Origin: Comamonadaceae bacterium
GTDB lineage: Bacteria > Pseudomonadota > Gammaproteobacteria > Burkholderiales > Burkholderiaceae_C
NCBI GenBank assembly: GCA_027490555.1
Contig: JAIXXW010000219.1
Span: 1 to 13,790, forward strand
Length of the DNA: 13,790 bases
Direction of reading: 5' to 3'
In this document: one piece after another, positions 1-6,790 of the stretch
How the letters are laid out: each line of letters opens with the position of its first letter
How positions within the stretch are numbered: position 1 is the first letter of the stretch
The notes under the pieces: model-generated
The model's input: the letters and a program-made list of their open reading frames with translations, nothing else
Told to the model about the DNA's origin: nothing
Database searches by the model: none
Program-made: the position numbers and the translations under genes

Positions 1-1250
1 GGCTTGCGCGACAGCAAAAAGAAGCGCACCGCGTCCTTGCTGGTCCACTCGATCAGGTCGCGCAGCGTGACGTAGCTGCCTGCACGTTTGGAGATCTTGA
101 CCTCTTCGCCCCCGCGCATCACCCGCACCATGGTGTGCAGCACATAGTCGGGGTAGCCCTCGGGGATGCCCACACCCGCCGCTTGCAAGCCGGCGCGCAC
201 ACGCGCGATGGTGCCGTGGTGGTCGGTGCCCTGGATGTTCACCACCCGGGTGAAGCCCCTTTCCCATTTGGTGATGTGGTAGGCCACATCGGGCACAAAG
301 TAGGTGTAGCTGCCGTCGCCCTTGCGCATGACCCGGTCCTTGTCGTCACCGTAGTCGGTGGACCTGAGCCACAGGGCGCCGTCGTGTTCGTAGGTCTTGC
401 CCGCGTCGCGCAGTTTTTGCACGGCGGCATCGACCTTGCCGCTGGTGTACAGGCTGGACTCGAGGTAGTAGTTGTCGAACCGGACGTCAAAGGCCTTCAA
501 ATCCAGATCCTGCTCATGGCGCAGGTAGGCCACCGCAAACAGGCGCATGCCGTCCAGGTCATTCACATCGCCACTGCCGGTGAATTCGCGGTCGTCGGAC
601 CGCACGGTTTTGCGGGCCATGAAGTCGTTGGCGATGTCCTGGATGTAGTCGCCGTTGTAGGCGGCCTCGGGCCACTGGGCATCGCCGGGCTTGAAGCCCT
701 GGGCGCGCAACTGGGTGGAGTGGGCCAGGGTGTTGATCTGCACGCCCGCGTCGTTGTAATAGAACTCGCGGTAAACCTGCAGCCCTTGGCTGGCCAGCAG
801 ATTGCAGATGGCATCGCCCAGCGCGGCCTGGCGGCCGTGGCCCACGTGCAGGGGGCCGGTGGGGTTGGCCGAGACGAATTCCACCAGCACCTTGTGGGGC
901 TGGGCCGCTTGCTCGCCAAAGCATTCGGCCGCCTGCAGCACTTCGTGCACCACCGCCTGTTTGGCCGCGTCTTTCAGGCGGATGTTGATGAAGCCTGGGC
1001 CGGCGATCTCGACAGCCTGAGCCCAGCGCTCGAAGGCCGGTGTGCCCAGCAAGGCGGTGCGCAGGTGTTCGGACAATTGCCGGGGGTTTTGCTTGAGGGC
1101 TTTGGCCAGCTGCATCGCGGCTGTGCACGCCAAGTCCCCGTGTGCGGCCACTTTGGGCGATTCAAAAGCCGCACGCGCGCCTGCGCCGGGTTGGAGTTTT
1201 TCAAGCTCGGCGGCCAGGGCCGAGAGCAAATGTTGTTTGGCAGAAAGCAT
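1..1250 (-). CDS. argS: Arginyl-tRNA synthetase, partial (C-terminus beyond left edge)
   Basis: Class I aminoacyl-tRNA synthetase that charges tRNA-Arg with arginine using ATP in the cytoplasm. Reading leftward from the ATG at 1250-1248 gives a protein starting MLSAKQHLLSALAAELEKL, followed by the N-terminal tRNA-binding (additional) domain. The class I HIGH signature appears as NPTGPLHVGHGR with HVGH at about residues 135-138, and the KMSKS equivalent as EEVKISKRAGS with KISKR at about residues 385-389. About 416 residues are present of the usual 560 or so; the missing part is the C-terminal anticodon-binding domain. The start fits the usual N-terminus of the family, but no Shine-Dalgarno sequence precedes it: the mRNA carries CCUCCU directly before AUG. 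It lies 70 bp downstream of the LysR gene on the same strand. Identity is secure from the motifs and overall sequence. Confidence 0.96.
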   Translation of the reverse strand, partial: MLSAKQHLLSALAAELEKLQPGAGARAAFESPKVAAHGDLACTAAMQLAKALKQNPRQLSEHLRTALLGTPAFERWAQAVEIAGPGFINIRLKDAAKQAVVHEVLQAAECFGEQAAQPHKVLVEFVSANPTGPLHVGHGRQAALGDAICNLLASQGLQVYREFYYNDAGVQINTLAHSTQLRAQGFKPGDAQWPEAAYNGDYIQDIANDFMARKTVRSDDREFTGSGDVNDLDGMRLFAVAYLRHEQDLDLKAFDVRFDNYYLESSLYTSGKVDAAVQKLRDAGKTYEHDGALWLRSTDYGDDKDRVMRKGDGSYTYFVPDVAYHITKWERGFTRVVNIQGTDHHGTIARVRAGLQAAGVGIPEGYPDYVLHTMVRVMRGGEEVKISKRAGSYVTLRDLIEWTSKDAVRFFLLSRK

Positions 1251-1320
1251 AGGAGGCCGATTTTACGGGCAGCACCCCGCTGGCCCAGGTGGTGCAGCGC
1301 ACGGCCGTGGGCATCCCAGG

Positions 1321-2247
1321 TCAATGGCCGTTGGCCTGCCAGTACCCGGGTTGTGCGTAATGGTGTTTCAGGTGCTCGATCCACAGGCGCACGCGCAGGG
1401 GCAGGTGCTTGCGCTGGGGAAAGACCACAAAAATGCCGTTGGGCGGCGCCGCAAAGTCTTCCAGCAGCGCCACCAGCTGGCCGGAGCGGATTTCACGCTC
1501 CACCTCCCAGGTGCTGCGCCAGGCGATGCCGTAACCGGCCAGGCACCAGTCGTGCAACACCTGCCCGTCGGAGCAGTCCAGTGGTCCGCCCGGGCGCAGG
1601 TAGACCACGTCCTGGCCGCCTTCCGCAGGGTTGCGAAAGGCCCATCCCCGGGTTTGCGAGGCGTCGCTCGACAGGGTCAGGCAATCGTGCTGCAGCAAGT
1701 CCGAAGGTTGCTGGGGCGTGCCATGCCGCGCCAGGTAGTCCGGGGTGGCCACACACAGGCGGCGGTTGTCGGCCATGCGCACGCTGACCAGCGAGGAGTC
1801 GGGCAAATCGCCCACCCGCACCGCGCAATCGAAGCCCTCGGCCGCCAGATCCACCACCCGGTCGCTCAGGTTCAGGGAAATCGACACATCCGGGTGCAAT
1901 TCGCGAAAGCGCGGCACCAGCGGGGCCACATGCCGCCGTCCGAAACCGGCCGGTGCCGTGATGCGCAAATGCCCGCTGGCCTTGATGCCCCCGGCCGAGA
2001 CACTGGCTTCGGCATTGGCCACGTCCGACAGCAGGCGCTGGCAATCTTCCAGGAAGGCGCTGCCTTCGTGCGTCAGGGTGATGCGGCGCGTGGTGCGCAC
2101 CAGCAGCTTCACGCCCAGGCTCTCTTCCAGGGCGTCCAGCCGCCGGCCGATGATGGCCGGGGCCACGCCCTCGGCCCGGGCCGCAGCGGTCAGGCTGCCT
2201 TTGCTGGCCACCGCGACAAAGGTTTCAAAGGCTTTGAGTTTGTCCAT
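1321..2247 (-). CDS. LysR-family transcriptional regulator (CrgA-like subgroup)
   Basis: A 308-residue DNA-binding regulator of normal LysR length. Residues 1-60 form the winged helix-turn-helix: it opens MDKLKAFETFVAVASKGSLT, followed by AAARAEGVAPAIIGRRLDALEESLGVKLLVRTTRRITLTHEG in the recognition helix and wing. From about residue 90 a periplasmic-binding-protein-like effector domain follows, with the typical segments HLRITAPAGFGRRHVAPLVPRF and GFDCAVRVGDLPDSSLVSVRM. Such proteins act in the cytoplasm as tetramers and usually control a nearby or divergent gene. Here both neighbours run on the same strand (HMG-CoA lyase upstream, argS downstream), so no target can be named from position. 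A hairpin cluster sits 58 bp upstream of the start codon. The family is certain; the effector is unknown. Confidence 0.93.
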   Translation of the reverse strand: MDKLKAFETFVAVASKGSLTAAARAEGVAPAIIGRRLDALEESLGVKLLVRTTRRITLTHEGSAFLEDCQRLLSDVANAEASVSAGGIKASGHLRITAPAGFGRRHVAPLVPRFRELHPDVSISLNLSDRVVDLAAEGFDCAVRVGDLPDSSLVSVRMADNRRLCVATPDYLARHGTPQQPSDLLQHDCLTLSSDASQTRGWAFRNPAEGGQDVVYLRPGGPLDCSDGQVLHDWCLAGYGIAWRSTWEVEREIRSGQLVALLEDFAAPPNGIFVVFPQRKHLPLRVRLWIEHLKHHYAQPGYWQANGH

Positions 2248-2304
2248 GCGGCCCGATTATGCGGGTTCAGGTTTGCAATGTCGCCGAAGATGGGCTTGAT
2301 TGGC

Positions 2305-2385
2305 CTCATCTCTGTAGGAGCCCACCCTGTGGGCGATGGGGGCGGGAGCCATCGCCCACAGGGGTGGGCTCCCACAAGAGATGAG
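2305..2385. repeat. Long near-perfect hairpin, REP-like palindrome
   Basis: The arm at 2305-2339 is repeated in inverted orientation at 2349-2385. The two arms match over about 35 bp, with one mismatch and two one-base gaps, around a short loop at about 2340-2348. The core reads GGAGCCCACCC on one arm and GGGTGGGCTCC on the other. It lies between the stop of the HMG-CoA lyase gene and the start of the LysR gene, both on the minus strand. There is no T-tract after the stem in the transcribed direction, so it is not a classical Rho-independent terminator, although it could stabilise the 3' end of the lyase mRNA or cause weak attenuation. Palindromes with a GGGAGC-type core in intergenic spacers resemble REP/BIME elements. 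That label is inferred from shape and position. Confidence 0.75.
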
Positions 2386-2410
2386 CTCAGACAAGGGCTG
2401 GGATTCCACA

Positions 2411-2446
2411 ACAGGTGGGCTCCCACAAGCGGTGGGCTCCTGCAAG
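2411..2446. repeat. Two extra copies of the hairpin core
   Basis: Two direct copies of GGTGGGCTCC followed by CACAAG or TGCAAG occur at about 2414-2428 and 2431-2445, in the same orientation as the right arm of the neighbouring hairpin (about 2363-2377). With the inverted left arm, this gives four copies of the core in about 140 bp, filling the spacer upstream of the LysR gene almost to the lyase stop codon. The pattern fits partial, decaying REP-type units beside a complete palindromic pair. Spacing is irregular, so this is not a CRISPR array. Confidence 0.65.
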
Positions 2447-2458
2447 AGGGGGGCAGCT

Positions 2459-3406
2459 TCAGCGGCCGGGCCAGCCCTTGGGCAAACCCGCCTCGGGCGT
2501 CATGCCGTACAGCGGTTCGCCAGGCAGCCCGGCCATCAAGGGTGCGCGTGCGGCCATGAGCAGGTCCAGGTCGACGCCGGTGTCCACGCCCATGGCCTCG
2601 AACATGAACACCAGGTCTTCGGTCACCACATTGCCCGAGGCGCCCGGGGCGTAAGGGCAGCCGCCCAATCCGCCGAGCGAGCTGTCGAAGGTGCGCACAC
2701 CGGCCTCGTAGGCGGCCAGGCAATTGGCCAGGCCCAGGCCCCGGGTGTTGTGCATGTGGGCCGCGCCCGCCAGTTCACCCACCTCTTGGAAAAGTGCCTT
2801 GAACAGGCGCCCCACCTGCGCCGGGTTGGCCATGCCGGTGGTGTCCGACAAGCCAATCTCGTCCACGCCCGTTTCGGCCAGCAGCACGGCCAGACGCAGC
2901 ACATCGCCTTCGGGCACCTGGCCTTGCAATGTGCAGCCAAAAGCGGTGGACATGCCCACTTCGACCGGCACACCCGGTGCGAGCTCGTCGCGCAGGCGCA
3001 GCACGGCCCGCACCTCATCGACCATGGCCTCGGGGGTTTTGCGCACATTCGCCAGGGAATGCGCCGCGCTGGCCGACACGGGCAGGGTCAGCTTTTGCGC
3101 CCCCGCCTGCAAGGCGGCCTGCGCCCCCCGCAGGTTGGGCACCAGGGCCATCACCCGCACCGCGCTGTGGCGCAGGGCGTGTTGCACCACCTGCGCCGCA
3201 TCGGCCATTTGGGGCAAGAGGTGGGTGGGCACGAAAGAGGCGACTTCGATCTCGCGCAGGCCGGCCGCCGCCAGGGCATCGATCCAGCGCAGCTTGTCGG
3301 CCGTCGCCATGGTGGCCTGGACCGATTGCAGGCCATCGCGCGGACCGACTTCGCTGATCAGCACGGCAGGGGTGTGGGGGCGTGTCATGAGCGCATTAAA
3401 CCGCAT
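2459..3406 (-). CDS. mvaB: Hydroxymethylglutaryl-CoA lyase
   Basis: A TIM-barrel lyase of the DRE-TIM/HMGL-like family that cleaves (S)-HMG-CoA into acetoacetate and acetyl-CoA, the last step of leucine catabolism, in the cytoplasm. The 315-residue protein has the N-terminal motif SEVGPRDGLQ (residues 18-27, with catalytic Arg23 and Asp24), the metal-binding His pair in HMHNTRG (His217 and His219), and the C-terminal family signature GLGGCPYAPGASGN with the active-site loop Cys250. Length is normal for the bacterial enzyme. The long form starts at 3406; a second ATG at 3388 (Met7) gives a more typical N-terminus, and neither has a strong ribosome binding site. It is divergent from malate synthase G, which uses acetyl-CoA. 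Related lyases act on other acyl-CoAs such as citramalyl-CoA, so the exact substrate is the main uncertainty. Confidence 0.9.
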   Translation of the reverse strand: MRFNALMTRPHTPAVLISEVGPRDGLQSVQATMATADKLRWIDALAAAGLREIEVASFVPTHLLPQMADAAQVVQHALRHSAVRVMALVPNLRGAQAALQAGAQKLTLPVSASAAHSLANVRKTPEAMVDEVRAVLRLRDELAPGVPVEVGMSTAFGCTLQGQVPEGDVLRLAVLLAETGVDEIGLSDTTGMANPAQVGRLFKALFQEVGELAGAAHMHNTRGLGLANCLAAYEAGVRTFDSSLGGLGGCPYAPGASGNVVTEDLVFMFEAMGVDTGVDLDLLMAARAPLMAGLPGEPLYGMTPEAGLPKGWPGR

Positions 3407-3595
3407 GGCGCGGCCCGGCCCCGCCGAAGCGCCGCTGGGTATTTGTGATCAAAAGTCATGGGTATATGGATTTCGGACGTGTTTATCTGTGTGGAAATTT
3501 ACAATAGAGTGCTTCATCCCAAGGCCACCCGCGCGTCTGTCAGGCCGTGCACCTGGGCCATTGCCGATTTTTTTGACCCGACCCCAGAGGTTTTC
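3407..3595. promoter_or_regulatory. Divergent promoter region between HMG-CoA lyase and glcB
   Basis: This 189 bp spacer separates two divergent genes and should hold both promoters. Its middle (about 3441-3515) is richer in A and T than the flanking genes. On the plus strand a good -10-like hexamer TACAAT lies at 3500-3505, about 90 bp upstream of the glcB ATG, but no convincing -35 sits at the right distance, so an activator-dependent promoter is possible. A purine-rich AGAGG at 3586-3590 is a plausible ribosome binding site for the ATG at 3596. No operator was identified. Confidence 0.4.
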
Positions 3596-5836
3596 ATGAC
3601 TGCACGCACCACCATCCACAACCTGCACGTGGCCAAGCCCTTGCTGAGTTTCATCAACGACCAGATGCTGCCCGCCACGGGCGTGGACAAAGACACGTTC
3701 TGGAAGGGCTTCAACGACATCGTGGCCGACCTGGCCCCGAAAAACATCGCCCTGTTGGCCGAGCGCGACCGCATCCAGACCGCCATGGACGCGTGGCACA
3801 GCGCCAACCCCGGCCCGGTGCTGGAGGGCAAGGCCATGAAGGCCTACCGCAAACACCTCAGCCAGATCGGCTACCTGGTGCCCGAGCCCAAGAACGCCCA
3901 GGCCACCACCGCCAACGTTGATGCCGAGCTGGCCAAGCTGGCCGGTCCCCAGCTGGTGGTGCCCATCTTGAACGCCCGTTACGCCCTGAACGCCGCCAAC
4001 GCCCGTTGGGGTTCTTTGTACGACGCCCTCTATGGCACCGATGCGATTTCCGAGGCCGATGGCTGTGAAAAGGGCACAGGCTACAACCCCCGGCGCGGGG
4101 CCAAAGTCATCGACTACTGCCGCCATGTGCTCGACCGCTGCGCGCCTTTGAAGACCGGCTCGCACGTGGGCAGCCGGGGCTATGCCATCCAAGCCGGCCA
4201 GCTGGTCGTGACCCTGGCCAATGGCAAAAGCACCCCACTGGCCAAGCCCAAGCAGTTGGTGGGCTACACCGGCGACCCCAAGGCACCCGCTTCGGTGCTG
4301 TTCGTGCACAACGGCATCCACCTCGACCTGCAGATCAACAAAAACACACCGATCGGCCAGACCGATCCCGCCGGCGTGTCCGACCTGATCGCCGAAAGCG
4401 CCCTGTCCACCATCCTCGACCTGGAAGACTCGGTGGCCGCGGTGGACGCCGAAGACAAAGTGCTGGCCTATGCCAACTGGCTGGGCATCTTGCAAGGCAC
4501 CTTGAGCGAAGAAGTGCACAAGGGCGGCAAGACCTTCACCCGCACCATGAACGGGGACCGGGTCTACACCAAACCCTCGGGCAAGGGCACGGTTAAGCTG
4601 CACGGTCGCTCGCTGCTGTTCGTGCGCAACGTCGGTCACCTGATGACCAACCCCGCCATCCTCTACAAGGCGGCCGATGGCAGCCTGAAAGAGATCCCCG
4701 AGGGCATCCTGGACGCCATGGTCACCGTGACCTGCGCCCTGGTGGACCTGCAGAAAAAGTCCTCGCACCCGCTGCGCAACAGCCGCACCGGCAGCGTCTA
4801 CATCGTCAAGCCCAAGATGCACGGCCCCGCCGAAGTGGCGTTTGCCGACGAGCTGTTTGGCCGCGTCGAAAAAGTCATCGGCATGAAGCCCTCCACCGTC
4901 AAGCTGGGCATCATGGACGAAGAGCGCCGCACCAGCGCCAACCTCAAAGCCTGCATTGCCGCGGCCAAGAGCCGCGTGGCCTTCATCAACACCGGTTTCC
5001 TCGACCGCACCGGCGACGAGATGCACACCTGCATGCTGGCCGGCCCGGTCATGCGCAAGGGCGACATCAAGAACAGCACCTGGCTGGCCGCCTACGAGAA
5101 GAACAACGTGAATGTGGGCCTGGCCTGCGGCCTGCGTGGCCGTGCCCAGATCGGCAAAGGCATGTGGGCCATGCCCGACCTGATGGCCGACATGCTCAAG
5201 GCCAAGATCGGCCACCCCCTGGCCGGTGCCAACACCGCCTGGGTGCCCAGCCCGACAGCCGCCACCTTGCACGCCATGCACTACCACCAGGTGGACGTGC
5301 CCGCCTTGCAAAAGAAAATGGAAAAGGCAGTGGCCAAGCAAGACGCCAAAGCCCTGCGCGAAGCCACGCTGAACCAGTTGCTGCAGTTCCCCGTGGTGGC
5401 CCAGGACGCCGCGACTTGGTCGGCCGAGGACAAGCAAAAAGAACTCGACAACAACGCCCAGGGCATCCTGGGTTATGTGGTGCGTTGGGTTGACCAGGGT
5501 GTGGGCTGCTCCAAGGTGCCCGACATCAACGGCGTGGGCCTGATGGAAGACCGCGCCACGCTGCGCATCTCTAGCCAGCACATGGCCAACTGGCTGCACC
5601 ACGGGGTCGTGACCGAGAAGCAAGTCAAGCAAACCATGCAGCGCATGGCCGCCGTGGTGGACGCGCAAAACGCCGGAGATGCCGCCTACCAGCCGATGGC
5701 CGGCCACTTCGCCAAGTCGGCCGCTTACAAGGCCGCTTGCGATCTGGTGTTCCAAGGCAAGGCCCAGCCCAGCGGCTACACCGAGCCCTTGCTGCACGCC
5801 TGGCGACTGAAGGTCAAGGCCAAGGCGAAGGCCTGA
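3596..5836 (+). CDS. glcB: Malate synthase G
   Basis: Cytoplasmic monomeric TIM-barrel enzyme that condenses glyoxylate with acetyl-CoA to give (S)-malate in the glyoxylate and glycolate pathways. The 746-residue product is collinear with E. coli GlcB (723 residues) over its whole length. Landmarks are LLAERDRIQ, NARYALNAANARWGSLYDAL, CEDSVAAVDAEDK-like LEDSVAAVDAEDK, SLLFVRNVGHL with the catalytic Arg at residue 344, SRTGSVYIVKPKMHGP, GIMDEERRT, RVAFINTGFLDRTGDEMH, KGMWAMPDLMADM, MEDRATLRISSQH with the catalytic-base Asp at residue 652, and the end NGYTEPLLHAWRL-like GYTEPLLHAWRLK. A small insertion near KKSSHPLRN is absent from E. coli. The frame is open from 3458, but the ATG at 3596 is preferred because it has AGAGG upstream and gives the family N-terminus (MTARTTIHNLHV). 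A terminator follows 47 bp after the stop. Confidence 0.97.
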   Translation: MTARTTIHNLHVAKPLLSFINDQMLPATGVDKDTFWKGFNDIVADLAPKNIALLAERDRIQTAMDAWHSANPGPVLEGKAMKAYRKHLSQIGYLVPEPKNAQATTANVDAELAKLAGPQLVVPILNARYALNAANARWGSLYDALYGTDAISEADGCEKGTGYNPRRGAKVIDYCRHVLDRCAPLKTGSHVGSRGYAIQAGQLVVTLANGKSTPLAKPKQLVGYTGDPKAPASVLFVHNGIHLDLQINKNTPIGQTDPAGVSDLIAESALSTILDLEDSVAAVDAEDKVLAYANWLGILQGTLSEEVHKGGKTFTRTMNGDRVYTKPSGKGTVKLHGRSLLFVRNVGHLMTNPAILYKAADGSLKEIPEGILDAMVTVTCALVDLQKKSSHPLRNSRTGSVYIVKPKMHGPAEVAFADELFGRVEKVIGMKPSTVKLGIMDEERRTSANLKACIAAAKSRVAFINTGFLDRTGDEMHTCMLAGPVMRKGDIKNSTWLAAYEKNNVNVGLACGLRGRAQIGKGMWAMPDLMADMLKAKIGHPLAGANTAWVPSPTAATLHAMHYHQVDVPALQKKMEKAVAKQDAKALREATLNQLLQFPVVAQDAATWSAEDKQKELDNNAQGILGYVVRWVDQGVGCSKVPDINGVGLMEDRATLRISSQHMANWLHHGVVTEKQVKQTMQRMAAVVDAQNAGDAAYQPMAGHFAKSAAYKAACDLVFQGKAQPSGYTEPLLHAWRLKVKAKAKA

Positions 5837-5882
5837 TGTTCGGGGCGAATCGCCCCGTCCCACCCCAGTTCGGCGTCATATG

Positions 5883-5919
5883 ACCCGGGTTCTGAGCCAT
5901 CAGACCCGGGTTTTTTCTT
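5883..5919 (+). terminator. Rho-independent terminator of glcB
   Basis: The stem arms ACCCGGGTTCTGA (5883-5895) and TCAGACCCGGGT (5900-5911) pair with a single bulged base around the four-base loop GCCA, and a run of T follows directly (5911-5916, then CTTT). It begins 47 bp after the glcB stop codon, so it should end glcB transcription and insulate the adhesin gene downstream. Confidence 0.9.
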
Positions 5920-6069
5920 TGGAGAGCGCTGTGCAGGTTTTGCCTCAACCCCTGCATGGCTTCCATTCTGTCCGCACGGGCAGACCCGGGAAGAAGATGG
6001 GCACCCAGGACCATTCGCCCATGGAGTTTTGTCGGACAAGCCAACCTTCATGAACGTGGGACAGCAACG
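5920..6069. other. Gene-free spacer after glcB
   Basis: I find no supported gene here; the short minus-strand frames crossing it start within it and run back into glcB. It holds another copy of the terminator arm sequence CAGACCCGGG at 5981-5990, without a partner or T-tract, and a small imperfect dyad TGCAGG/CCTGCA near 5930-5956. Base composition is ordinary until about 6070, where it turns AT-rich. Confidence 0.5.
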
Positions 6070-6260
6070 CTTGTGAATACCAATAAATCAAATAACCCAT
6101 TCGCGAAAATCTTTCGACCTCATTGTTGATCGATTTGCATTTGTTTCGAAATAATCAAAATTTCTGAATTAATTTAAATGTTGATTAATCTGATAAGAAT
6201 TTCAAAATAGGCGTATAAATCTATATTTTCGATCGCATTGTCAGCTGAGAAGCAGTTACC
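6070..6260 (+). promoter_or_regulatory. AT-rich upstream control region of the giant adhesin
   Basis: Composition changes sharply here: 6121-6240 holds only 30 G or C bases out of 120 (25%), against well over 60% in the neighbouring genes. It lies directly upstream of the adhesin start codon and after a terminator, so it is the likely promoter and leader. Candidate -10 hexamers are TATAAA at 6214-6219 and TATATT at 6222-6227, with a weak -35-like TGATAA at 6191-6196 at 17 bp from the first. A dyad of two ATTAAT half-sites separated by 10 bases spans about 6168-6189 and could be an operator. Strong AT bias upstream of a surface-protein gene is typical of nucleoid-protein (H-NS-type) silencing targets; that part is inference. 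Confidence 0.55.
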
Positions 6261-6274
6261 GGGAGATGATTCCA

Positions 6275-6790
6275 ATGGCCAAGTCAAAGCCTCTTTCGTC
6301 CGCTCAAGCCAAGCTTGACCATGGGCAGGAGCACACCAACACGAAAACCGTCAAACGGACCGCCAAAACCGACCCATTTGCCACCGATAAATTGCTGCTG
6401 CCAGTGGACAATGATCTCCAACAGGCTGTGGCATCCGAGCTCAAGAAGAGTGTGGACCTGCGCAAGAAAGTCATGCGCGATGACGAGCCGACTGTCGACG
6501 AGTTGCAGACCGCCTCGGCCGAAACGGACCTGAGCACCGCCACCAGCCTGGGTGACAGTCCAATGCTTTTGGCGCAGGCCACGCAGGCGACGGCTTCAGG
6601 CGCTTCCGGTACGTCAGCCAGCACCGCCACCGCTGCTGGCGCTGGCGCTGCCACAGGGACAACTGCTGCTGTCACCACAGCCAGTGCAGTTGCCTCGGCC
6701 GTCACGCTGTCAACCGTGGCCATGGTCGCCGGGGCCGTGGCCCTGGTTGAGAGGAGCAAGTCAGACGACACCGATGACACGCCTCCGGTC
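6275..6790 (+). other. Adhesin N-terminal region with hydrophobic stretch
   Basis: Residues 1-172 of the adhesin. The start MAKSKPLSSAQAKLDHGQEH is polar and lysine-rich with no hydrophobic core, so there is no Sec signal peptide. Residues 45-85 are charged and probably helical (DNDLQQAVASELKKSVDLRK). Residues 100-130 are Ala/Gly/Thr/Ser-rich and include TAAG at 119-122. Residues about 131-158 (nt 6665-6748) form an uncharged Ala/Val/Thr stretch ending before ERSK, long enough to span a membrane. An acidic linker SKSDDTDDT then leads into the first Ig-like repeat. It does not resemble the retention module of LapA or the prefix domain of BapA as I remember them. Its role, for instance retention or anchoring, is unknown. 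Confidence 0.55.

Noticed and set aside
2305..2446. Possible CRISPR array
   Set aside because: Copies are partly inverted, the units are short, and spacing is irregular; there are no regular unique spacers.
135..2559. Long plus-strand frames (135-1787 and 1042-2559) opposite argS and the LysR gene
   Set aside because: They are antisense shadows of two well-identified minus-strand genes; their products are Ala/Gly/His/Arg-rich without any recognisable domain.
3458..3595. A 46-codon N-terminal extension of malate synthase G
   Set aside because: The frame is open, but the family N-terminus starts at the ATG at 3596, which has a ribosome binding site, and the extension covers the promoter-like AT-richer region.
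2336..3599. Plus-strand frames of 370 and 291 codons over the HMG-CoA lyase gene
   Set aside because: Antisense to a clear enzyme gene with all catalytic motifs; composition is typical of GC-rich shadow frames.
3449..5863. An 804-codon minus-strand frame opposite glcB
   Set aside because: It mirrors the complete malate synthase G gene; the product is a Gly/His/Val-rich shadow with no domain. The plus-strand gene accounts for the region.
5776..6051. Small minus-strand frames of 91 and 76 codons after glcB
   Set aside because: They overlap the end of glcB and the terminator, have no family resemblance, and lack convincing start signals.
6665..6748. Sec signal peptide or lipoprotein signal for the adhesin
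   Set aside because: The hydrophobic stretch begins only around residue 131, far from the N-terminus, and there is no lipobox cysteine.
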